From assembly GCA_934675095.1 (NCBI GenBank), contig CAKUPC010000069.1, positions 1 to 5,971 on the forward strand: 5,971 nucleotides of DNA. Reading direction: 5' to 3'. The notes beneath the pieces were generated by a model. That model was not told the origin of the DNA. It did not search any database and saw nothing but the letters and a program-made list of their open reading frames with translations. Shown here piece by piece: positions 1-5,758 of this stretch. Position 1 is the first letter of the stretch, and each line of letters starts with the position of its first letter. Origin of the DNA: an uncultured Bacteroidales bacterium. GTDB taxonomy: Bacteria > Bacteroidota > Bacteroidia > Bacteroidales > UBA932. A program made the position numbers and the translations under genes.

Positions 1-276
1 GCGGGGAAACTTTCTGCACATCTCCGTGCCGGGATTTTCAGCGTTGACAACTGGGCGGGAAGGCTCTATGTATATGAACACGACGTCCCGGGGCGGTTCA
101 ATGTCCACGCCTTTTACGGCAGGGGAGTCTGGGCCTCCTTTTTCACTAACTGGAAATTCTGCCGCATGGGCAGCCTTGCCGCCCGTATCGCATACTACTC
201 CTATCCCTTCATGCCGCCCTCCGTCCGCAGGCCCGACAGGCTTGAAGCCAGGCTGATGTTGGCGATGAGGTTTTAA
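1..276 (+). CDS. C-terminal end of a probable outer-membrane beta-barrel protein (ComEA-like HHH family?), 5' truncated
   Basis: Frame 1 is open from the first base of the window to a TAA at 274-276, giving the last 91 residues of a longer protein. The residues alternate in a beta-strand manner and include LYVYEHDVPGRFNV and FYGRGVWASF, then basic and tyrosine-rich strands, ending in LEARLMLAMRF. A terminal phenylalanine after an alternating strand is the usual recognition signal for outer-membrane barrel assembly. The motif order (RAGIF, VDNW, YVYEHDVPG, FYGRG, C-terminal strand) resembles, from memory, the end of large Bacteroidota proteins that carry ComEA-type helix-hairpin-helix repeats near the N-terminus and a barrel-like C-terminus. 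Those repeats would lie outside the window, so the family is an inference. The gene converges on the mltD-like gene, with 57 bases between the stops. Codon use (GGC, GCC, CTC, ATC) matches the neighbouring genes, which supports this frame over the overlapping frame-2 reading. Confidence 0.72.
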   Translation, partial: AGKLSAHLRAGIFSVDNWAGRLYVYEHDVPGRFNVHAFYGRGVWASFFTNWKFCRMGSLAARIAYYSYPFMPPSVRRPDRLEARLMLAMRF

Positions 277-286
277 CTGCGCAAGG

Positions 287-318
287 CTCTCTCACTTCGT
301 TCGAGATGACAGGAGAGG
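287..318. repeat. probable dispersed palindromic intergenic repeat (REP-like)
   Basis: The core CACTTCGTTCGAGATGACAG (292-311) is flanked by CTCTC (287-291) and GAGAG (313-317), which can pair. On the other strand it reads CTGTCATCTCGAACGAAGTG. From memory, closely similar strings (GTCAT, TCGAACGAAGTGAGA) recur as short repeats between genes in many bacterial genomes. Only one copy is present in this window, so its repetitive nature is recalled and not shown. It lies between two convergent genes, a usual position for such repeats, and may help end transcription from either side. Confidence 0.45.
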
Positions 319-321
319 GGG

Positions 322-351
322 TATCGTGGCGGGTTATTTCCCGCCACGATA
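322..351. terminator. perfect 12-bp inverted repeat between convergent genes, possible bidirectional terminator
   Basis: TATCGTGGCGGG (322-333) and CCCGCCACGATA (340-351) are exact reverse complements around a 6-base spacer. The spacer holds the mltD stop codon, and one arm encodes its last residues Tyr-Arg-Gly-Gly. Neither side has a classical T-tract: reading plus, TATATATAA follows; reading minus, a C-rich run follows. It lies 46 bases past the stop of the left gene and at the very end of mltD, where a shared terminator or an mRNA 3'-end stabilising hairpin is expected. The stem is certain from the sequence; the termination role is inferred. Confidence 0.6.
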
Positions 352-1665
352 TATATATAAGGTCTGTCCTTCGCGGATATTCGTTCCTTTCAGATGATTC
401 CACTTCTGAATCTGCTTCACGGAGCAGTGGTATTTGGATGCAATCTTTCCGAGATAGTCGCCCTTCTTGACCTTGTAGGCAATTCTCTGTCCGTCGCCGC
501 CTTCCTTTATCTTCTTGATTGTCACTGGGTTCAGCAGCGTGTCCGCCTTGTGCAGGTGCACATTGTCCTCCACCGCTATGAAGTTTCCGGTGTAGTCGGC
601 CGGCAGGCGGAGAATCCATGTCTCCGTGGCGCTCCCCGGTATGATGTCGTGCGTATATTGCGGGTTCAGCACCTTCAGCACTTCCATCGGAACCCCCGTC
701 AGCTCGTTCACCTGCTTGAAGTGCAGCATCCGGTTCACATGGAAGGTGTCAATCTGCGTCGGCATATTAACCTCCTCGGGGACGATTCCGCATTCCTTGT
801 AGTAGTTAAGCGCATAGAGCGCTCCGGTGAACGCCGGCACATAGCCCCTCGTCTCGCGCGGGAGATAGTGATAGATGTCCCAGAAATCTGTCTTTCCGGA
901 ACGTTTGATGGCCTTGTTCACATTCCCAGGACCGCAGTTGTAGGACGCGATTGCAAGAGACCAGTCTCCGAAAATCTCATACGAATCCCTGAGGTATCTT
1001 GCCGCGGCGTCCACTGCCTTCACCGGGTCAAGACGCTCATCCACAAACGAATTGATTTTCAGGCCATATTTCTTCGCCGTGTAGTACATGAACTGCCACA
1101 TCCCGCGGGCTCCTACCCGCGACATCGCGTCATATTTCAGCATCGACTCGATTACTGCCATCGCCCTAAGCTCCTCCGGGATGTCGTAGCGGTTGAACGT
1201 CTCCTGAAAAATGGGGAAATAGTAGTTGCCAAGTCCGATGACGCGCCCCATCTGCTGAGGCATCTTTTCGGAATAGAGGATTATGTAGTTCTTGACTATG
1301 TCATTGTATGCCAGCGGTATGAAAGACTGAATGTCGCTGAGCCTGCGGACAAGAACCGAATCGGGAACCTGAGAGGTGTAGCGGACGGCTGCCGTGTCGA
1401 GGTCATTCAATACTGCGAACTCCACCTGCCTGTTCTTGCCGTAGAACGCGAGCAGAAGGCTGTCAAGCGTGTGCTGCCCCTGGAGGCTGTCCGCCCGGAA
1501 TACATTCTCGATGCTGTCCTCTTTTGAGAGGATGCTGTCTGCCTGCTGCACGTCGCCGGCCTCTTCCACAATCTCATCCGTGTCAAAGTACTGCGCGTGC
1601 GCCTCTGTCCCGAAAGAAAGTGCCGCGGCACACACCGCAGCCATAAAAATATATCCCTTTTTCAT
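334..1665 (-). CDS. mltD: MltD-like membrane-bound-type lytic murein transglycosylase with C-terminal LysM domain
   Basis: This 443-residue exported enzyme is predicted to cleave the MurNAc-GlcNAc bond of peptidoglycan, leaving 1,6-anhydro-MurNAc ends, in the periplasm. Residues 1-24 form a signal peptide (MKKGYIFMAA, then a hydrophobic run, cut probably after AHA-24). There is no lipobox, unlike the E. coli MltD lipoprotein. The SLT (family GH23) domain spans roughly 145-290: catalytic Glu173 in AVIESML, the GARGMWQF motif at 185-192, and SYNCGPGNV at 241-249. A divergent LysM-like segment may lie near 308-355, and a clear LysM peptidoglycan-binding domain is at about 396-440 (YKVKKGDYLGKIASKYHCS). 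ATG at 1665 is preceded by GAGG with 7-base spacing, a good ribosome site for this phylum. It lies 46 bases after the DUF5683 gene on the same strand, separated by a terminator-like hairpin, and its 3' end is built into a perfect hairpin. Family assignment is firm; the specific substrate preference is inferred. Confidence 0.95.
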   Translation of the reverse strand: MKKGYIFMAAVCAAALSFGTEAHAQYFDTDEIVEEAGDVQQADSILSKEDSIENVFRADSLQGQHTLDSLLLAFYGKNRQVEFAVLNDLDTAAVRYTSQVPDSVLVRRLSDIQSFIPLAYNDIVKNYIILYSEKMPQQMGRVIGLGNYYFPIFQETFNRYDIPEELRAMAVIESMLKYDAMSRVGARGMWQFMYYTAKKYGLKINSFVDERLDPVKAVDAAARYLRDSYEIFGDWSLAIASYNCGPGNVNKAIKRSGKTDFWDIYHYLPRETRGYVPAFTGALYALNYYKECGIVPEEVNMPTQIDTFHVNRMLHFKQVNELTGVPMEVLKVLNPQYTHDIIPGSATETWILRLPADYTGNFIAVEDNVHLHKADTLLNPVTIKKIKEGGDGQRIAYKVKKGDYLGKIASKYHCSVKQIQKWNHLKGTNIREGQTLYIYRGGK

Positions 1666-1675
1666 CTGTTTTCCT

Positions 1676-1701
1676 CAAAAATAAGCCTCCCGCGCGGAGG
1701 C
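1676..1701 (-). terminator. terminator-like hairpin between the DUF5683 gene and mltD
   Basis: On the minus strand a GC-rich hairpin (GCCTCC, 5-base loop GCGCG, GGAGGC; 1701-1685) is followed at once by TTATTTTTG, as in an intrinsic terminator. It begins 10 bases past the DUF5683 stop and ends only 10 bases before the mltD start. The T-rich tail (TATTTTTG, 1683-1676) also happens to match the -7 consensus TAnnTTTG, but a start from it would leave almost no leader. Partial termination that lowers mltD relative to parAB is the simplest reading. Confidence 0.55.
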
Positions 1702-1711
1702 AGTTCTTTTC

Positions 1712-2638
1712 CTAAAATCTGAATCCGACCCTCATCCCGACAGCACTGTTTGCCGGCGTACGCATGGCGTAGGCGTTGTCAGGCGCGAGAACCGCCGGCT
1801 CGACGCTCATCGTGATGTCGTCGCTGACCTCGAAGTCGTACATGAACGCGAACACGTTTGCGTCGATTATCTGAAGCACATACACGAGCGCCGTCGCGAC
1901 GATGGAGTAGTCGCGCAGCCGCCGGTAGGAGTCGCGGTAATATTTCGCCTGTTCCGCGTTAATCGGCCCGGTGTAGGTGGTCTCCGTGCCGGTAGCCTCC
2001 TTGTATATGTTTCTGAACCTGTTGTAGTTGAGGTTGTTGTTCCACACGAAATAGCCCGCCGTGAGGAGGCCGGTGTAATAGACCGGAATCTTCCAGTATT
2101 CCCCGTTGTAGGCCTGCCCGAGTCCGGGGAGCAGGGCGGAGTAAATGGCGGCACGTCCCGGATTCGGCTTTCCGTTCGACGGGTAGAACGCCGCGGCGTC
2201 GAGCAGAGAACCCCAATAGACGAGCCCCGCCCCGACATATAGCCAAGTGGCGGTAGTCTTGTAGGATTCGTTCGGAGTGCCGGCCGCGACGGATTTCTTG
2301 TATTGGCTTGTGTAGTAGCCACCTACACCGGCGCAGGCCGCGATTCCTCCATAGACTACGGGCAGTTTCCAGTAGTCGCGGTTGTAAATCTGACCGCTTC
2401 CGGGGAGAATTACCGAGCCTCCGAAAACTGTCCCTATTTTGATTTCCTTCTTGTGTCCGAGACCTTGGAACAGTTCCTTGAACGAGAACAGCTTGTCCGT
2501 TGTGTCCGACTTCTCCGTCATCGTGGAGTCATTGTAGTTCTGCTGAAAGGCCTGATCCTTGAACTGGGCGCGCGCATTGACGCCACCGAGGCAAAGACCG
2601 GCAAGAAGAACCATTATGAAAACTCGGACCCGTCCCAT
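1712..2638 (-). CDS. DUF5683 family membrane protein with internally duplicated domain
   Basis: The protein has 308 residues and an unknown biochemical function. It starts with a signal peptide (basic MGRVRVF, hydrophobic core, probable cut after ARA-24). It carries two copies of the DUF5683 core: ILPGSGQIYNRDYWKLPVVY from residue 77 and LLPGLGQAYNGEYWKIPVYY from 169. Each is followed by hydrophobic segments and a segment ending in Asp: WGSLLDAAAFY (142-152) and VLQIIDANVFAF (254-265). Known family members, as I recall them, carry one copy and are shorter. The C-terminus (SAVGMRVGFRF) looks like an amphipathic strand ending in Phe, suggesting an envelope location. ATG at 2638 lies 10 bases past the parB stop with no Shine-Dalgarno sequence in the gap, so translation is probably coupled to parB. 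Met9 is a less likely start because it would drop the basic residues of the signal peptide. In Bacteroidales this gene habitually sits between parB and mltD. Confidence 0.88.
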   Translation of the reverse strand: MGRVRVFIMVLLAGLCLGGVNARAQFKDQAFQQNYNDSTMTEKSDTTDKLFSFKELFQGLGHKKEIKIGTVFGGSVILPGSGQIYNRDYWKLPVVYGGIAACAGVGGYYTSQYKKSVAAGTPNESYKTTATWLYVGAGLVYWGSLLDAAAFYPSNGKPNPGRAAIYSALLPGLGQAYNGEYWKIPVYYTGLLTAGYFVWNNNLNYNRFRNIYKEATGTETTYTGPINAEQAKYYRDSYRRLRDYSIVATALVYVLQIIDANVFAFMYDFEVSDDITMSVEPAVLAPDNAYAMRTPANSAVGMRVGFRF

Positions 2639-2648
2639 TCGGAAACAG

Positions 2649-3599
2649 CTAAAGATTTGACTTTTCGAGGGCGTCGATGAATTTCTTCACCTCATCGTCC
2701 GACGAGAAATGAATCGTAATCGTTCCCTTTCCTGCTCCTGAACGTTTCAGGCTTATGCTGTTGTCGAAATACTTTCCGAAGACTTCGAGAACCTTGAAAT
2801 ATTCGTCCGGCAGCTCCTGCGCCTCATTCCCTTTTTCTTCGCCGCCCTTCTCGGCTTCCTTGGCAAGACGATGAATCTTCTCCTCGAGCTGACGCACTGA
2901 AAGTCCCTCCTTCACGACGAGGTCGCAGAGAACTTCCTGAACCTCAGGGTCTTCCACTCCGAGAAGAACCTTGGCGTGTCCGACGCTCACCTGCCCCACC
3001 TTGAGGTCGTGCTGCACCTTTGCCGGCAGCTTGAGCAGACGGAGGTAGTTCGTCACGGAAGCCCTCTTCTTGCCGACCCTCATGGCCATCTGTTCCTGGG
3101 TCAGGTTGCATTCGTCAATCAGCCGCTGGTAGCTCATCGCCACCTCTATCGGGTCGAGGTTCTCCCTCTGGATGTTCTCAACGATGGCCATCTCCAGCAT
3201 CCCCTGGTCGTCCGCGTTGCGGATGTAGGCCGGAACCATCTCCATTCCCGCGAGCCTGCACGCCCTGAAGCGCCGCTCGCCGCTGATGATCTGGTATTTG
3301 TCGGCAGATTTCCTCCGCACGGTAATCGGCTGGATGAGACCGAGCGTCCTGATGGACTCGGCCAGTTCGGTGAGCGCCTCCTGGTCGAAGGTCATACGCG
3401 GCTGGAACGGGTTCGGTTCAATCATGTCAATCGGAATCATGAGTATGTCCGCCGAATTGCGCGGCTGTTCAGCAGTCTCAGTGCTCACGACGACCTTGTT
3501 GACATATCCGACCGGCTTGCGGATGTTCTCCAAATCCGTCGCCTCCCCGAGCAGCGCCCCGAGTCCCTTTCCCAATCCTCTCTGCGTTTTAGATGCCAT
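2649..3599 (-). CDS. parB: ParB/Spo0J chromosome-partitioning protein (CTP-dependent DNA clamp)
   Basis: This 316-residue protein should bind parS sites near the origin, spread as a CTP-dependent clamp and stimulate the ParA ATPase. The N-terminal RGLGKGLGALLGE (7-19) is the conserved ParA-contacting tail. The ParB/Srx-like CTP-binding domain covers about 54-145, with EPNPFQPR (61-68), GERRFRAC (107-114) and ENIQRENLDP (141-150). A helix-turn-helix parS-reading domain follows at about 166-191 (LTQEQMAMRVGKKRASVTNY), then a charged linker (243-262) and a C-terminal dimerisation domain (about 265-316). Length is normal for chromosomal ParB. ATG at 3599 is preceded by the AT-rich ATTGATTATAAT with no Shine-Dalgarno sequence, as is common in Bacteroidota. 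The gene starts 57 bases after parA and is almost certainly cotranscribed with it. No consensus parS was seen in the window. Confidence 0.97.
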   Translation of the reverse strand: MASKTQRGLGKGLGALLGEATDLENIRKPVGYVNKVVVSTETAEQPRNSADILMIPIDMIEPNPFQPRMTFDQEALTELAESIRTLGLIQPITVRRKSADKYQIISGERRFRACRLAGMEMVPAYIRNADDQGMLEMAIVENIQRENLDPIEVAMSYQRLIDECNLTQEQMAMRVGKKRASVTNYLRLLKLPAKVQHDLKVGQVSVGHAKVLLGVEDPEVQEVLCDLVVKEGLSVRQLEEKIHRLAKEAEKGGEEKGNEAQELPDEYFKVLEVFGKYFDNSISLKRSGAGKGTITIHFSSDDEVKKFIDALEKSNL

Positions 3600-3656
3600 A
3601 TTATAATCAATTGTAATTCAAATTCATGCGTTCGTAAGTTCTTTCTCCTCTTCCGC

Positions 3657-4439
3657 CTATTTCTTCACCGCGTCCCCGTTGCGCTCAAGAACCTCCTTCG
3701 CGAGGTTGAGGTAGTTCGTCGTTCCGTTGCAAATCACGTCGTAGAGAATGATCGGCTTGCCGTGCGACGGAGCCTCGCTGAGGCGTATGTTTCTCTGTAT
3801 TATGGTATTGAAGACCATGTCCTTGAAATGCTCCTTCAGCTCCTGCACCACCTGGTTGTGAACCTTGGTCCTGCCGTCGTACATCGTCACGACGAAGCCC
3901 TCTATGGTCAGCGACGGATTCACTCCTCCCTGCACGAGGCGTATTGTCTGGAGCAGCTTGCCGAGGCCTTCCAGCGCGAAGAACTCGGGCTGCACCGGAA
4001 TCATCACCGAGTCGGCCGCCGTGAGGCAGTTCACCGTAATGAGCCCGAGCGACGGGGAGCAGTCTATTATAATATAGTCATAGTTGTCCCGCACCGGCGC
4101 GAGGGCTTTCTTGAGAATGGATTCCCTCTCGTCCGTGCCGAGCATCTCGATTTCCGCACCGACGAGGTTGATGTTCGACGGAATCATCTGAAGCCTCGCT
4201 ATCTCCGTCTGTATCAGCACGTCCTCCACACTCCGTTCACCGATCATCAGCTCGTAGAGTGTCCTCTTTTCCTCGTTTTCAGGCGAGAAATTGAGCCCCG
4301 AGGTCGTGTTTGCCTGCGGGTCGGCGTCGATGATGAGGACATTCTTCTCAAGCACGGCAAGAGAAGCGGCAAGATTGATTGCGGTCGTGGTCTTGCCCAC
4401 TCCGCCCTTCTGATTCGCGATGGCTATGACTTTTCCCAT
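3657..4439 (-). CDS. parA: ParA/Soj-type chromosome-partitioning ATPase
   Basis: A 260-residue deviant-Walker ATPase that binds DNA non-specifically as an ATP dimer and positions ParB-parS complexes. Visible motifs are the deviant Walker A KGGVGKTTT (11-19), DADPQANTT (38-46, Walker A'), YIIIDCSPSLG (122-132, Walker B Asp126), and the Soj-type RNIRLSEAPSHGKPI (216-230). Length and motif order match chromosomal Soj proteins rather than plasmid ParA with an N-terminal HTH. Two in-frame ATGs are close, at 4445 and 4439. I prefer 4439 because family members begin MGK-[VI]-IA and AGGG upstream is then 10 bases away, compared with 4 bases for 4445; the difference is two residues. It is the first gene of the parA-parB-DUF5683 unit, with a -7 box about 60 bases upstream, and is divergent from the lipid kinase gene. 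Confidence 0.97.
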   Translation of the reverse strand: MGKVIAIANQKGGVGKTTTAINLAASLAVLEKNVLIIDADPQANTTSGLNFSPENEEKRTLYELMIGERSVEDVLIQTEIARLQMIPSNINLVGAEIEMLGTDERESILKKALAPVRDNYDYIIIDCSPSLGLITVNCLTAADSVMIPVQPEFFALEGLGKLLQTIRLVQGGVNPSLTIEGFVVTMYDGRTKVHNQVVQELKEHFKDMVFNTIIQRNIRLSEAPSHGKPIILYDVICNGTTNYLNLAKEVLERNGDAVKK

Positions 4440-4498
4440 AAACATTTATCCCTATGCGCAAGCCCTTTCCTACGTCGGTCGGGGAGACGCACATTCTG

Positions 4499-4506
4499 CA
4501 AAATTA
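4499..4506 (-). promoter_or_regulatory. candidate -7 box for the parA operon (TAATTTTG)
   Basis: Reading minus, TAATTTTG is an exact match to the Bacteroidota primary sigma -7 consensus TAnnTTTG. It would start transcription near 4490-4495, giving a leader of about 50 bases before parA. No convincing -33 TTTG is seen at the expected distance. The surrounding 4500-4560 stretch is distinctly AT-rich compared with the coding DNA on both sides, as expected for a promoter region. Confidence 0.5.
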
Positions 4507-4549
4507 CGAAATAATTTTCATTCCTTTTCTTAGAAACTATTTTATTTAC

Positions 4550-4557
4550 TACTTTTG
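4550..4557 (+). promoter_or_regulatory. candidate -7 box for the lipid kinase gene (TACTTTTG)
   Basis: TACTTTTG matches the consensus TAnnTTTG exactly. TTTC at 4526-4529, 20 bases upstream, is a 3-of-4 match to the -33 TTTG element. Transcription would start near 4562-4565, leaving about 45 bases before the ATG at 4610. This excludes the longer in-frame start at 4454, which would lie upstream of the transcript. Confidence 0.55.
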
Positions 4558-4609
4558 TCGCTTCAAATTCGCCTGCGAAAATTTTTGTCGCGGGAAAAAT
4601 GTACGGAAT

Positions 4610-5611
4610 ATGGCATCTCATGATAATGTGAGTAATATATGGTATGCGGTTGTGAACCCGAACGCGGGCTCGGGGAAGACCGTGACGGAATGGCCGAAGG
4701 CTGAAACGCTCCTCAGGGAAACGCGGGTGGAGTATGAATACCGGACGACATGGAGCAGGGGAACGGCCGTGGAAATTACCGTCAAGGCCTGCGAGGCGGG
4801 CTACAGGCGCTTTCTCGCCGTCGGAGGGGACGGCACCGTGCACGAGGTTCTTGAGGGCATAGTCCGCTTCATCGAGATGTCTGAGGTCGCATCGGCCTTT
4901 GAGCCGGGGACACCTGCGCCGTCGCTTTCGGACTTCACTCTCGCTGTGGTTCCGGTCGGCTCCGGCAACGACTGGATTCGCACGCTCGGCGCACCGAGGG
5001 ACTACGCGGCGCTGGCAAGGCTGCTCAAGAAGGAGTCTTTCGGCAAGCAGGATGTATTCCGTATTACCGGACGCGACAATGAGACTTCGACGGACGTCGT
5101 TTCCTATATGGCTAATGTCGGCGGCGTCGGCTTCGACGCCAACATCTGTCATCAGGTGAATTTCGAGAAAAACTCCGGAAAGAGCGGCAAGATTCTCTAT
5201 CTCAAGGTTCTCATTTCCAATGTTCTGCGCTGCAAGCCGTTTCGCTGCCGCGTGGTCGCCGACGGAAAGACCATATTTGAGGGCGACTCGCTTTCGATTG
5301 CCATGGGTGTCGGGAAATATTCCGGAGGCGGGATGATGCAGGTTCCGGACGCCGTCATAGACGACGGTCTGCTCGACGTCACGGTCATCCCTGTCCTTCC
5401 GATTCACAAGATTATCCGTGCCGTCCCGACCCTCTTCTCCGGCAAGCTTCTTTCCTCAAATCCGGAACTGACCTTCACCCGCTGTTCCTCCCTCCGCATC
5501 GAACCCCTTGACGGCCCGGGCGTTCTCGTCGAAGTCGATGGCGAAGTCGTCTGCAGCACCCCGATTTCAGTCACCCGCCTCCCCGGCCAGCTCAACGTCC
5601 TTGTCGGCTGA
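4610..5611 (+). CDS. lipid kinase of the diacylglycerol kinase catalytic (YegS/BmrU/DgkB) family
   Basis: A 333-residue cytoplasmic or membrane-associated kinase expected to transfer phosphate from ATP to diacylglycerol or another lipid. The nucleotide-binding DAGK catalytic domain covers roughly 10-145: VVNPNAGSGKT (14-24), VGGDGTVHEVLEG (71-83) and PVGSGNDW (115-122). The second, beta-rich domain carries GGVGFDANI (171-179), GGGMMQVPDAVIDDGLLDV (239-257) and the late VEVDGE (307-312). The frame is open back to 4454, but I chose ATG 4610: it puts NPNAGSGK at the usual distance from the N-terminus, and the -7 box at 4550 lies inside the longer version, whose extra N-terminus (Phe-, Tyr- and Cys-rich, from AT-rich DNA) looks non-coding. 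Start context is AT-rich with no strong Shine-Dalgarno sequence. The family also includes sphingosine and ceramide kinases; because many Bacteroidales make sphingolipids, the substrate is open. Divergent from parA. Confidence 0.92.
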   Translation: MASHDNVSNIWYAVVNPNAGSGKTVTEWPKAETLLRETRVEYEYRTTWSRGTAVEITVKACEAGYRRFLAVGGDGTVHEVLEGIVRFIEMSEVASAFEPGTPAPSLSDFTLAVVPVGSGNDWIRTLGAPRDYAALARLLKKESFGKQDVFRITGRDNETSTDVVSYMANVGGVGFDANICHQVNFEKNSGKSGKILYLKVLISNVLRCKPFRCRVVADGKTIFEGDSLSIAMGVGKYSGGGMMQVPDAVIDDGLLDVTVIPVLPIHKIIRAVPTLFSGKLLSSNPELTFTRCSSLRIEPLDGPGVLVEVDGEVVCSTPISVTRLPGQLNVLVG

Positions 5612-5654
5612 CCTGTCCGTCTTTTGTTTGCCTGTTTTCGTGGGTTACATTTGT

Positions 5655-5688
5655 CCGGTTCCTGCATAAATGTTCATACGGAAACTGG
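5655..5688 (+). terminator. weak hairpin downstream of the lipid kinase gene
   Basis: CCGGTTCC (5655-5662) pairs with GGAAACTGG (5680-5688), with one wobble pair and one bulged A, around a 17-base loop. It is the only notable stem in the 90 bases after the lipid kinase stop. No T-tract follows, so it is at best a weak terminator or 3'-end hairpin. Confidence 0.22.
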
Positions 5689-5703
5689 AAACCCCGGTGC
5701 TCC

Positions 5704-5731
5704 TAAAAAAAATCCGGAGTGCTGTTCCGGG
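5704..5731 (-). terminator. minus-strand intrinsic-terminator-like hairpin with T8 tail
   Basis: Reading minus, CCGGA (5730-5726), a 7-base loop and TCCGG (5718-5714) are followed by A and eight T residues (5712-5705). This has the form of an intrinsic terminator for a transcript entering from the right. No minus-strand gene is recognisable between here and the window edge, so the gene served would start beyond 5971, or the match is fortuitous. On the plus strand the same stretch can form a longer imperfect hairpin (5693-5703 with 5716-5731, five bases bulged). Confidence 0.4.
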
Positions 5732-5747
5732 AGTGAAAACATTTTTC

Positions 5748-5755
5748 TACCTTTG
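5748..5755 (+). promoter_or_regulatory. candidate -7 box (TACCTTTG) upstream of an unassigned transcript
   Basis: TACCTTTG matches TAnnTTTG exactly, and its continuation GCACC is, from memory, a frequent context in strong Bacteroidota promoters. It follows an AT-rich stretch (5732-5747). No clear -33 TTTG is present; TGTTCC lies near that position. Transcription would start at about 5759-5762, exactly where a tetraloop hairpin begins. Confidence 0.55.
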
Positions 5756-5758
5756 CAC

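Noticed and set aside
26..256. A 76-codon plus-strand frame in the left edge region.
   Set aside because: Frame 1 over the same bases is open from the window edge and gives a coherent beta-barrel C-terminus with codon use like the neighbours; this frame gives a Ser-, Pro- and Gly-rich sequence without motifs.
394..1527. A 377-codon plus-strand open frame antisense to mltD.
   Set aside because: Its composition is typical of an antisense shadow (Arg, Val, His, Leu), it has no motif, and it lies entirely inside a gene with a clear catalytic domain.
3607..3627. A six-codon minus-strand frame (MNLNYN) in the parA-parB gap.
   Set aside because: It is short enough to occur by chance, and no ribosome site or regulatory codon pattern supports a leader peptide.
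2976..4514. A 512-codon plus-strand open frame running antisense across parB and parA.
   Set aside because: It overlaps two unmistakable genes on the other strand, is rich in Arg, His, Leu and Val as expected for an antisense frame of GC-rich genes, crosses the parA-parB gap without any recognisable domain, and has no start signal.
4454..4609. A 52-codon N-terminal extension of the lipid kinase.
   Set aside because: It crosses both -7 boxes and an AT-rich non-coding-looking stretch, and homologues begin shortly before the NPNAGSGK motif.
4424..5407. A 327-codon minus-strand open frame antisense to the lipid kinase gene.
   Set aside because: It has no domain and a composition typical of antisense frames, and the plus-strand gene has all family motifs.
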